A DNA stretch of 23,254 nucleotides, from the NCBI GenBank assembly GCA_023424095.1, contig JAFAEG010000109.1:1-23254 (forward strand). Reading direction: 5' to 3'. Source of the DNA: Pseudomonadota bacterium. Lineage in GTDB: Bacteria; Pseudomonadota; Alphaproteobacteria; Sphingomonadales; Sphingomonadaceae. Every line of letters starts with the position of its first letter. Within the stretch, counting starts at the first letter, position 1. Shown one piece after another: positions 7,239 to 16,348 of this stretch. The position numbers and the translations under genes were made by a program. The notes below the pieces were generated by a model, which did no database searches, had not been told where the DNA came from, and was given only the letters and a program-made list of their open reading frames with translations.

Positions 7239-7880
7239 TCATTCCGCCCACATCCTTCGGCCGTTCACATTCACGGAAGAGGCGTCGCAGAAGTCCACAT
7301 CGTCGGTCACACTCCTCTGGTCCGCGAACACGATGCGCACGCTGACGGTGCAGCGCGTGTCGCCGTTGAAGCGCAGATTCCGGGTGCGCGACGGCGCAAC
7401 CTGGGTGGCCAGCCAATTGGTTGTCCAGCCATTACCAACATTGGTCTGAAAGCGGACCACCGGCGAATTGTAGTGATTGACCAGGTCGAAGCTTCGGCCC
7501 CGCCGCACCACCGCCGGTCCGGCATCGCGCTGCCGGTTGGCGCCCCGTGGCGGCGGCGCATTTCGGCGCCGATCCGCGCCGCGCTGCGGCCCCTGGTTGC
7601 GGCGCAGCTCCGCGCGGGTGGTAATGGCCAGCCGGCGCATCTCCTCGCGCATGTTGCGGACGGTCCGGTCCGCCGCACGCTCGCCGCTGGGGCCAAGATG
7701 CGCGAAGGTCGCGCGCACGCGCCGTTCATGGGCCTGGCAGCTGCGCATCGCCTGGTCGGCGATCATCTCCGGGCTGCCCGTGCCGCCGGCCAGCCGGCCG
7801 ACCTGGGTGCCCAGACAATTGCCCCACGCGCTCGATGGATCGGCCTGGACCAGCGCCAGGCTCAGCAGCACACTCAACAT
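7239..7880 (-). CDS. Secreted protein of unknown function
   Basis: 213 residues; GGGAG lies about 8 bases before the ATG. The N-terminus is a short hydrophobic export signal ending V-Q-A13, unusual in lacking a positively charged N-region. An alpha-helical part with C22 and C48 covers 14-95, then an Arg/Pro/Asn-rich linker (about 95-125). The C-terminal 85 residues (S-F-D-L-V-N-H-Y onward) follow a pattern seen in many small exported proteins: a V-N opening strand, a W-containing strand, a Cys (T-R-C-T-V-S-V-R-I-V-F-A-D) and a final D-F-C before the last strand. I know this layout as a recurrent beta domain without an assigned function. The gene lies 35 bases downstream of the lipoprotein gene on the same strand, probably one operon. 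Confidence 0.72.
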   Translation of the reverse strand: MLSVLLSLALVQADPSSAWGNCLGTQVGRLAGGTGSPEMIADQAMRSCQAHERRVRATFAHLGPSGERAADRTVRNMREEMRRLAITTRAELRRNQGPQRGADRRRNAPPPRGANRQRDAGPAVVRRGRSFDLVNHYNSPVVRFQTNVGNGWTTNWLATQVAPSRTRNLRFNGDTRCTVSVRIVFADQRSVTDDVDFCDASSVNVNGRRMWAE

Positions 7881-7915
7881 TCAAACACTCCCACAACAGG
7901 ACCCGAAACGGCGGA

Positions 7916-8497
7916 TCAGTTCGCTTGCGCCTGCGCCGCCCGAAGCCGCGTCAGGCACGCCGCCTTCGCGTCCTGCAGCGCCGGGTCGGCCACCGCCTCC
8001 ACCGCCGGCATCACCGCCGCGAAATATGCGGCCTTCTCCGCCGCGGTCGGCTCGATCATCGGATAGGAACAGGCATCGTCGAGCGACCAGCCGCCGGCGA
8101 CGGCGAGGCCGAGCACCCCCGCCGCATTGCGCGGCAGCGCCTCGGCGACCGCGATGATCAGCCCGGTGGAGGTGCCCGCATCCACTCCCGGTCCGAGCCG
8201 CGGCACCAGCGCCAGCCATTGCGGGTCGCCGCTCGCGATCGATTCGAGGACCTGCGTAAAGCGGGTGACGGTCTCGCCCTGGTCCAGGGTCTGAACGGTG
8301 CGCGTGGCGCCGTCCCGCTCGATCATCGTGGCGACTTCGGCGGTGCTTGGACCGGCGCGCGTCGAGGCCGGCATGGCATCATTGGCCGCGGAGGGAAGAG
8401 ATTGGTTCGTCGCGCCGGCCGCGTTGCCACCCTTGGAGGCCTGCCCGCAGCCGCCGATCACCGCTCCCGCGATCGCGATCACCAATAAGTTGCGCAT
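7916..8497 (-). CDS. Lipoprotein of unknown function
   Basis: 193 residues from the ATG preceded by GGAGATGTGC; a longer frame (to 8509) would start at the ATG that contributes to this ribosome-binding site and is less likely. A hydrophobic leader is followed by V-I-G-G-C17, a lipobox, and then a polar Gly/Ala/Ser/Asn linker to about residue 48. The remainder is mostly alpha-helical, with two cysteines in the second half (in D-D-A-C-S-Y-P and K-A-A-C-L-T-R) that could form a disulfide. No family recognised. It is the first gene of a two-gene minus-strand unit with the secreted protein downstream, divergent from the AraC-type regulator. Confidence 0.72.
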   Translation of the reverse strand: MRNLLVIAIAGAVIGGCGQASKGGNAAGATNQSLPSAANDAMPASTRAGPSTAEVATMIERDGATRTVQTLDQGETVTRFTQVLESIASGDPQWLALVPRLGPGVDAGTSTGLIIAVAEALPRNAAGVLGLAVAGGWSLDDACSYPMIEPTAAEKAAYFAAVMPAVEAVADPALQDAKAACLTRLRAAQAQAN

Positions 8498-8566
8498 GCA
8501 CATCTCCATTGCCTGGGCGGCGCGAACCCACGCCCGCCTTGCCGTAAGGTCACCCGCAACCTATTC

Positions 8567-9670
8567 ATGACGCTCGCTTTTGGGGAATGTCTGGCCGTCT
8601 CAATCTCGAGACGGCGGGATAGGCAGCGGGTGGAATGGCTGGTGATCGGTCCGCATAGCTTCAGCTGGGACGTCACCTCGGAACATCATCCGGGTGCCCG
8701 CGACGCCTATCGCGACAGCTTCGCCGGCCTGTACGAGATTTCGGATATCGAGGCCGGGCCGCGCGAGATCTTCTATAGCCGCACCCGCATGACCCTGTTC
8801 GGCGCCGGTGTGATCGGGCGTGGCCGCTCCAGCAGCCAGACGCTTCGCCGCCCGGCCGGCCAGGTCCGGCGCGCCGGGCTGGACACGATCAGCCTGGTGC
8901 TTGGCGATTCCCCGGTCGTCGGCACGGCCGGGGAGCGTTCCTTTCGCGGCGTTCCGGGAACGATCCTCTTCCTCGATCACGCCAGGCCATCCGCCTCGCA
9001 ATGGCGCGACCTCGACCTGACCAATCTGGTCGTCCCGCGCGAGATCGCCCTGCAATGGTTCGGCGCGGAGGATTTCCATGGCCTCAGCCTGTCGCCGGAC
9101 CGGCCGTCCGCCCGCCTGCTCGCCAACCATTTGCGCGTCCTGTCCGCCACCGCCGACGGCCTGACCGAGGCGGAAGGCGAGGCCGCCATCGGCGCCGCCC
9201 TCGTGATCGCGGAAAGCGCGCTCGGCGGCAGCCCGGTGCCGAGCCGCGAACAGGGCGCAGCCCTTTACCGCACCGTTCGCCACAAGGCGGCGCGCGTCAT
9301 GACCGCGCGGCTGTTCGACCCCGGCCTCAGCCCCGATCAGATCGCCCGCGCCTGCGCCGTCTCGCGGGCCACGCTCTATCGCGCGTTCGAAGGCGAAGGC
9401 GGGCTGCAGCGCCATCTGCGGGAGCGGAGACTGGACTTCGCCCGGCGCGCGCTCGCCTTCCGCACCGGCCGCTCGCCTACCGTCGCCGACATCGCCCACG
9501 GCCACGGCTTTGCCTCCGCCACCCATTTCAGCCGCTCCTTTCGCGAGCGGTTCGGCCTGTCGCCATCCGATGTGCCGCGCTTCGACGGCAGCGATGGGAG
9601 CGGTCGCAATCCCGGCGTGATCCGGCACGACGCCGCGCTCCAATGGCTGAACATTGCGGCGGCGCGCTGA
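8567..9670 (+). CDS. AraC-family transcriptional regulator
   Basis: 367 residues from the ATG. The N-terminal 230 residues resemble the ligand-sensing part of AraC proteins of the 'AraC_binding_2' kind (Q-V-R-R-A-G-L-D segment about 99-106). The C-terminal DNA-binding domain holds two helix-turn-helix units, about 254-276 (L-S-P-D-Q-I-A-R-A-C-A-V-S-R-A-T-L-Y-R-A-F) and 304-327 (T-V-A-D-I-A-H-G-H-G-F-A-S-A-T-H-F-S-R-S-F), then the usual F-G-L-S-P-S-D closing motif. A basic/Asn tail of about 30 residues follows. The start is uncertain: no strong ribosome-binding site precedes ATG 8567, and a GTG at 8630 with GGGATAGG before it would give 346 residues and leave an inverted repeat in the leader. 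It is divergent from the lipoprotein operon, a possible target. Cytoplasmic. Confidence 0.85.
   Translation: MTLAFGECLAVSISRRRDRQRVEWLVIGPHSFSWDVTSEHHPGARDAYRDSFAGLYEISDIEAGPREIFYSRTRMTLFGAGVIGRGRSSSQTLRRPAGQVRRAGLDTISLVLGDSPVVGTAGERSFRGVPGTILFLDHARPSASQWRDLDLTNLVVPREIALQWFGAEDFHGLSLSPDRPSARLLANHLRVLSATADGLTEAEGEAAIGAALVIAESALGGSPVPSREQGAALYRTVRHKAARVMTARLFDPGLSPDQIARACAVSRATLYRAFEGEGGLQRHLRERRLDFARRALAFRTGRSPTVADIAHGHGFASATHFSRSFRERFGLSPSDVPRFDGSDGSGRNPGVIRHDAALQWLNIAAAR
8594..8615. promoter_or_regulatory. 8-bp inverted repeat at the 5' end of the AraC-type gene
   Basis: GCCGTCTC (8594-8601) and GAGACGGC (8608-8615) form a perfect 8-bp inverted repeat with a 6-base spacer. With the ATG start it lies within the first codons; with the GTG start at 8630 it would be a leader element or operator about 15 bases upstream. 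It may be an autoregulatory site or an RNA hairpin. Confidence 0.35.
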
Positions 9671-9679
9671 TCGCCGCCG
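9657..9679 (+). terminator. Hairpin over the AraC-type gene stop codon
   Basis: CGGCGGCG (9657-9664) and CGCCGCCG (9672-9679) form an 8-bp stem with a 7-base loop that contains the TGA stop. No T-run follows. It could limit read-through into acnA, whose own promoter would then lie in 9680-9780. Confidence 0.35.
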
Positions 9680-9794
9680 GGCGACCTCCTCCCTTCCCCC
9701 TGTTCACACTCCCTGCTAGGGCGCTTGCGACAGCGCCGGGGGCCCGCGCACCCACCGATCCCGGCGCGATGCACCAACTTGCGACGAGGATTTT

Positions 9795-12484
<2,690 letters not shown>

Positions 12485-12488
<4 letters not shown>

Positions 12489-13051
12489 GCATCTGCCGCC
12501 CTCTCCTCGCCAGCGCCCTGCTGTCGGTCGCGCTGGCGGCCTGCGGCGGTGGAGCATCGAGCGGGCAGGGGAACGGCATGTTCGGGACGGCCGGGGCTAC
12601 CAAGGGCGACGTCGCGAGCGCGCCCCCGGTGGCCTTGGACAATATGGCGGGCCAGGCCGGCGGCACCGCTCAACCGGGTGACGCCGCTCAACCGGGTGAT
12701 GCCCCCAACGCCACCGCCCAGCCGGTTGCCGGTTCGGCGCAGCGCGCCGCGCTGATGAACGCGCTGCGCCCGGCGATCGAGCGCGAACTGGGCGGTCCGG
12801 TGGAATTCGTCGTGAGCCGCGCGGTCGTCCAGGACGGCTGGGCATTGGTGATTGCCGATCCGCAGCGTCCCGGCGGCGGCACGATCACCCCGCCGGCCGG
12901 CTTCGACACCGAATTTCGCGATGGTCTGACGGTGAACGGCGTGCTGCGCTTCAGCGGCAATGGCTGGACCCTGGTCGATTACGCGGTCGGACCGACCGAC
13001 GTGTGGTATTGCGGCCTGCAGGGCCCGCCGCCCGGCGCCTTCGGCTGCTGA
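12485..13051 (+). CDS. Lipoprotein of unknown function, coupled to acnA
   Basis: 188 residues. The GTG start shares bases with the acnA stop (GTGA), indicating translational coupling. A short leader ends L-A-A-C20, a lipobox, followed by a Gly/Ser/Ala/Pro-rich linker to about residue 85 that includes a duplicated hexapeptide (A-Q-P-G-D-A). The C-terminal 100 residues form a small domain (about 90-188) with the segments W-A-L-V-I-A-D-P-Q and G-W-T-L-V-D-Y-A-V-G-P-T-D-V-W-Y-C-G-L and two late cysteines, recalling small periplasmic domains found in several proteobacterial hypothetical proteins. No function is assigned. The next gene starts 13 bases downstream with its ribosome-binding site in the gap. 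Confidence 0.78.
12668..12703 (+). repeat. Two 18-base tandem repeats in the lipoprotein linker
   Basis: The unit GCTCAACCGGGTGACGCC (12668-12685) is repeated directly at 12686-12703 with one C-to-T difference, giving A-Q-P-G-D-A twice. It is a recent in-frame duplication in the flexible linker and probably tolerates copy-number change. Confidence 0.85.
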
Positions 13052-13064
13052 AGGAGCCGGGACA

Positions 13065-13319
13065 TTGTACCTTCTGGTCGAGATTATCGGCTGGGCCGCG
13101 GCCGTCCTGATCCTGGGCGCCTACGCCCTGCTGACCGCGGGGAAGCTGACGGCCCGTTCGCCGCTCTACCAGTGGCTGAACGTGTTGGGTGCGGCCGGCT
13201 TCATCGTGAACAGCGGCGTCAACGGCGCTTATCCGTCCGCCGTGCTGAACGTGATCTGGGCTGGGATAGGAGCCTTCGCCTTATGGAGCATCTTCAACGC
13301 CCGGCGCTCATCGACCTGA
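13065..13319 (+). CDS. CBU_0592-like small membrane protein
   Basis: 84 residues from a TTG with AGGAG 8 bases upstream (13052-13056); this site decides the start, since the frame is open further 5' inside the lipoprotein gene. Three hydrophobic segments (about 2-22, 34-52 and 55-76) with the pattern I-I-G-W-A-A-A-V-L-I-L-G-A-Y...Q-W-L-N-V-L-G-A-A-G-F-I-V-N-S...A-V-L-N-V-I-W-A-G-I-G resemble the CBU_0592 family of uncharacterised bacterial inner-membrane proteins. Its end overlaps the start of the cyclase-family gene by 37 bases, so the two are translated from one message. No biochemical role is known to me for the family. Confidence 0.82.
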   Translation: MYLLVEIIGWAAAVLILGAYALLTAGKLTARSPLYQWLNVLGAAGFIVNSGVNGAYPSAVLNVIWAGIGAFALWSIFNARRSST

Positions 13320-13948
13320 GCCACCGGATCGAGGACGGGACGATCACCTATCGCGGCCTGCCCGGGCCGCACATTTGCGACTTCTGGACCCGCGAACAAT
13401 CCGCCTCGCTCTATGAGGATGGCGCGACCTTCCAGATCGGGCGGATCGATATGGTCGCCAACACCGGCACCTATCTCGACACGCCCTTCCACCGCTTCGA
13501 GGATGGCGATGATCTGGCGGCGGTGGGCCTGGACCGGCTCGCCGGCCTGGACGGGCTCGTCATCCGCGCGGCCGAACAGGCAGTCGACGCGGCAGCGTTC
13601 GCCGGCCTCGAGTTGCGCGGCAAGGCGGTGCTGGTCCACACCGGCTGGGACCAACATTGGGGCAGCGAGACCTATTTCAGCGATCACCCCTTCCTCACCG
13701 AGGCGGCGGCGACCCTGCTGGTCGAGCAAGGTGCCGCTTTGGTCGGCATCGACAGCCACAATATCGACGATACGCGTGTGCCACGCCGCCCGGTGCACAC
13801 CATCCTGCTCGGCGCGGGAGTGCTGATCGTCGAGCACCTCACCAATCTCGCCGCGCTTCCCGAAAGCGGCTTTCGCTTCACCGCCGCGCCGCCGAAGATC
13901 GCCGGCATGGGCACCTTCCCGGTCCGCGCCTTCGCCGCCATCACCTGA
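13283..13948 (+). CDS. Cyclase-family hydrolase (kynurenine formamidase fold)
   Basis: 221 residues from ATG 13283, with TAGGAG about 10 bases upstream inside the preceding gene. The fold is that of PF04199 metal-dependent hydrolases (kynurenine formamidase KynB, isatin hydrolase): opening I-D-L-S-H-R-I, the metal-motif region N60-T-G-T-Y64-L-D66-T-P-F-H70, and a later I-D-S-H-N-I-D-D-T segment with H-T-I-L-L and E-H-L-T-N-L. The textbook motif is H-x-G-T-H-x-D-x-P-x-H; here the first and second histidines are Asn60 and Tyr64, while D66 and H70 are kept. I recall that an N-T-G-T-Y variant occurs as a subfamily, so this is probably inherited rather than a lesion. Substrate unknown; no kynurenine-pathway gene is nearby. 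Cytoplasmic. Confidence 0.86.
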   Translation: MEHLQRPALIDLSHRIEDGTITYRGLPGPHICDFWTREQSASLYEDGATFQIGRIDMVANTGTYLDTPFHRFEDGDDLAAVGLDRLAGLDGLVIRAAEQAVDAAAFAGLELRGKAVLVHTGWDQHWGSETYFSDHPFLTEAAATLLVEQGAALVGIDSHNIDDTRVPRRPVHTILLGAGVLIVEHLTNLAALPESGFRFTAAPPKIAGMGTFPVRAFAAIT

Positions 13949-13958
13949 CGCATTCAGC

Positions 13959-13977
13959 CCGCCGACAGTTTCGGCGG
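13959..13977 (+). terminator. Hairpin after the cyclase-family gene
   Basis: CCGCCGA (13959-13965) and TCGGCGG (13971-13977) form a 7-bp stem with a 5-base loop, 10 bases after the TGA. No T-run follows. It may separate the acnA-lipoprotein-membrane protein-cyclase unit from the rhodanese gene. Confidence 0.5.
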
Positions 13978-13987
13978 CGTAGCGATC

Positions 13988-14005
13988 CTCCCGATTTATC
14001 GGGAG
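13988..14005 (+). promoter_or_regulatory. Hairpin covering the rhodanese Shine-Dalgarno sequence
   Basis: CTCCCGA (13988-13994), loop TTTA, and TCGGGAG (13999-14005) form a perfect 7-bp stem. The 3' arm contains the ribosome-binding site GGGAG(A) at 14001-14006, 7 bases before the rhodanese ATG. In RNA this would hide the ribosome-binding site unless opened, so it is a candidate translational control element. Confidence 0.5.
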
Positions 14006-14013
14006 AGCATGTC

Positions 14014-14523
14014 ATGCGTTTCGCTTTGCTCGCTTTGGCCCTGACCGCTGTCGTGCCGGCCGCCAACGCCCAGCCGGCCGGCCCCAATCCGCAGATCGAT
14101 TATGGCGGTTTCGCCATCCTCACGGGCGAGGTCGAGGCCTATCGCCAGGATCGCCTGCTGAGCTGGAGCCAATTCGCCGATGCCGCCGACGATGCCGGCG
14201 TGCTGATCCTCGACGCCCGCTCGGAACGCGCCTTCGCCGACGGGCACATAAGGGGCGCGGTGAACCTGCCTTTGCCGGACTTCACCGAGGAGAGCCTGGC
14301 CCAGACCATCGGCCAGGATCCGAACCGGCGCATCCTGATCTATTGCAACAACAATTTCAGCAACAATGCCTATCCGGTGGTCCGCAAGCTGGTCACCGTG
14401 GCGCTGAACATCCAGACCTTCATCAACCTTTACGGCTACGGCTATCGCAACGTCCACGAGCTGGGTGAGGTCGTCAACTTTAACGACCCGCGCATTCCCT
14501 GGGTCGCCCGTTCGGCAAGCTAA
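14014..14523 (+). CDS. Periplasmic rhodanese-domain protein
   Basis: 169 residues; ATG 14014 is chosen because GGGAGA precedes it and because it opens a clear signal peptide (cleavage after A-N-A19). The mature protein is a single rhodanese domain: L-I-L-D-A-R-S-E-R-A-F (64-74), G-H-I-R-G-A-V-N-L-P (77-86) and the active-site loop I-L-I-Y-C111-N-N-N-F-S. Cys111 is the expected persulfide carrier; the C-N-N-N-F loop lacks the arginine of classical thiosulfate sulfurtransferases, so the donor may differ. It would act in the periplasm on sulfur or thiol chemistry. Its TAA (14521-14523) overlaps the convergent ggt stop codon. The leader hairpin that covers the ribosome-binding site suggests translational control. 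Confidence 0.88.
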   Translation: MRFALLALALTAVVPAANAQPAGPNPQIDYGGFAILTGEVEAYRQDRLLSWSQFADAADDAGVLILDARSERAFADGHIRGAVNLPLPDFTEESLAQTIGQDPNRRILIYCNNNFSNNAYPVVRKLVTVALNIQTFINLYGYGYRNVHELGEVVNFNDPRIPWVARSAS

Positions 14524-16229
14524 AGCGGCGCATCCTCGACCAGCACGACGCCCTCGCGGCGGCGATCGGCGCCGCCGTCGATCCGGCCATTGCGCAGCAT
14601 CACCCCGTGCAGGCCGCTATCCTCGCCCTGGCCAGGGCGGACCTCGACGCCAAGCGCGCTCAGCGCGGCGACCACGCCGGGCGCGAATTTGTCCGCCTCA
14701 CCGCTGAAGGCACGGCCGCGCGCGATCAGGTTGGGCAGGTCGATCGCCGCCTGCATGCTCAAATTCCAGTCGAGCACGCCGATCATCGCCTTGCCGACAT
14801 AGGCCAGGATCGCATTGCCGCCGGGTGAGCCGATCGCCGCGAAAAACTGGCCGTCGCGGGTGAGGATGATCGCCGGGCTCATCGACGAGCGCGGCCGCTT
14901 CCCCGGCGCGATCGCATTGGCCGCCGGCCGACCCTCGGCATCGCGCGGCATGAAGGCGAAATCGGTCATCTGATTGTTCAGGAAGAAGCCATCGACCATC
15001 CGTCCGGAGCCGAAGATCGATTCCACCGTCGTCGTCATCGACACGACATTGCCGTCCGCATCGCCGACCACGAAGTGGCTGGTCCCGGCGGGCTCGTGGG
15101 TCGTGTCCTGAGCGACATTGATCATTTCGGGCGGCGTGCCCGCCACTGGCGGCGGCCCCGCGCGCTCACCGATCAGCGCAGCGCGGCCGGCGACGTAATT
15201 GGTTTCGAGCAGGCCATTGACCGGCACCTCGGTGAAGGCCGGGTCGCCGACGTAGCGGTCGCGGTCGGCGTACATCAGCCGGCTCGCCTCGGCGAACAGG
15301 AACCAGCCGCGCGCATCGGCGGGCCCGCGCGCCGCAATGTCCGTCCGCTCCAGCATCCCCAGCAATTGCAGCAAGGCGATGCCGCTGGACGGCGGCGGCG
15401 GCACGCAGACGATATAGACTCGGAAGGGGCGGCAGAGCGGATTGCGGCGGATCGGCTGATAGGCTTCCAGATCGGCCAAAGTCATCGCGCCAGGCGTCGG
15501 CCCGGCGCCGAGGCGCGCGACGATCCGCTGCGCCGTGGGCCCACGATACAGCGCATCTGGGCCCTGCGCGGCGAGGCGGCGGACGAAATCCGCATAAGCC
15601 GCATTGGTCAGCGTATCGCCGACATCCACCAGTGTGCCGTCGCGCTCGGTAAAATAGGCTCGCACGTCCGGCGCGGCATTTTGCGGGAACGGCCCGTTGA
15701 TCATCCTCGACAGGCGCGGGCTGACCGCAAAGCCCTCGTGGGCGACCCGCTCGGCATCGCCGAACAGTTCGCGCCACGGCAACCGGCCGCGCTCGCGATG
15801 CGCCATAGCCAGCATCCCCACCGCGCCGGGGACTCCGGTGGCGCGGCCGCTCAGCACCGCCTCGCCGAACGGCAAGGGCGTGCCGTCGGCCTTCAGGAAC
15901 ATGTCCGGCGTCGCCGCGGCCGGAGCGGTTTCGCGGCCGTCATAGACCGTCACCTGGCGGTTGCGGCCGTCATAATGGGTCATGAAGGCGCCGCCGCCGA
16001 GGCCGGAGCTTTGCGGTTCGACCAGGCTCAGCATCGCCTGCACCGCGATCGCCGCGTCGGTGGCGCTGCCACCGCGCCGAAGCACCGCCATGCCGGCTTC
16101 GGCCGCCAGCGGATTGGCGGCGGAGACGAAGATTTGCGGCCGGGCCGCCGGCGAAGCGGTGTCGCGCGGGACTGTGGCGCAGCCGGCGAGGGCGAAGGTC
16201 AGCAGGAAGAGACGAAGGAGCCAGGTCAT
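14520..16229 (-). CDS. ggt: Gamma-glutamyltransferase, predicted lipoprotein
   Basis: 569 residues. It hydrolyses or transfers the gamma-glutamyl group of glutathione and related compounds. A short leader ends L-A-G-C17 (lipobox), so the enzyme should be lipid-anchored instead of freely periplasmic. Landmarks are D-G-R99-E-T-A-P (substrate carboxylate contact), the autoprocessing site before T383 in A-G-T-S-H-F (nucleophile and N-terminus of the small subunit), R-S-S-M-S-P (447-452) and G-S-P-G-G (467-471). The chain should cleave into subunits of about 365 and 187 residues. L-N-N-Q-M-T-D-F replaces the more usual L-N-D-x-M-D-D-F. The ribosome-binding site is weak (GGATAGG). Divergent from the acyl-CoA ligase gene; convergent with the rhodanese gene with overlapping stops. 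Confidence 0.95.
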   Translation of the reverse strand: MTWLLRLFLLTFALAGCATVPRDTASPAARPQIFVSAANPLAAEAGMAVLRRGGSATDAAIAVQAMLSLVEPQSSGLGGGAFMTHYDGRNRQVTVYDGRETAPAAATPDMFLKADGTPLPFGEAVLSGRATGVPGAVGMLAMAHRERGRLPWRELFGDAERVAHEGFAVSPRLSRMINGPFPQNAAPDVRAYFTERDGTLVDVGDTLTNAAYADFVRRLAAQGPDALYRGPTAQRIVARLGAGPTPGAMTLADLEAYQPIRRNPLCRPFRVYIVCVPPPPSSGIALLQLLGMLERTDIAARGPADARGWFLFAEASRLMYADRDRYVGDPAFTEVPVNGLLETNYVAGRAALIGERAGPPPVAGTPPEMINVAQDTTHEPAGTSHFVVGDADGNVVSMTTTVESIFGSGRMVDGFFLNNQMTDFAFMPRDAEGRPAANAIAPGKRPRSSMSPAIILTRDGQFFAAIGSPGGNAILAYVGKAMIGVLDWNLSMQAAIDLPNLIARGRAFSGEADKFAPGVVAALSALGVEVRPGQGEDSGLHGVMLRNGRIDGGADRRREGVVLVEDAPL

Positions 16230-16242
16230 GGCCGGGGCCTAT

Positions 16243-16277
16243 CCAAGCGCGTCTCCCGCGTCCAGCGATGCGCTTGG
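16243..16277. promoter_or_regulatory. Inverted repeat between ggt and the acyl-CoA ligase gene
   Basis: CCAAGCGC (16243-16250) and GCGCTTGG (16270-16277) are perfect 8-base arms separated by 19 bases, in the 119-base divergent gap. The arrangement suits a dimeric regulator controlling one or both genes, but no regulator is encoded next to it. Confidence 0.35.
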
Positions 16278-16315
16278 CGAACCCGCATGGGCCGGGCTAC
16301 ACCGTCCGGCCGCGA

Positions 16316-16330
16316 CCCGGCAAAGCCGGG
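16316..16330. repeat. REP-like short palindrome upstream of the acyl-CoA ligase gene
   Basis: CCCGGC-AAA-GCCGGG forms a 6-bp stem with a 3-base loop, 18 bases before the start codon. Its composition resembles the palindrome at the right end of the window, so it may be a small dispersed palindrome; a leader hairpin is an alternative. Confidence 0.35.
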
Positions 16331-16348
16331 CGGGCACAGGGAGCCAGG

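Noticed and set aside
7036..7416. Minus-strand frame in and beyond the gene-free stretch
   Set aside because: Half of it overlaps the secreted-protein gene in another frame, there is no ribosome-binding site, and the strong terminator hairpin falls inside it.
12668..12703. CRISPR-like or regulatory repeat
   Set aside because: Only two adjacent 18-base copies without spacers, in frame in a lipoprotein linker; a simple coding duplication explains it.
12960..13064. Upstream extension of the CBU_0592-like membrane protein into the lipoprotein gene
   Set aside because: The extension lies inside the lipoprotein coding sequence in another frame; the TTG at 13065 has an AGGAG at proper distance and starts the hydrophobic segment.
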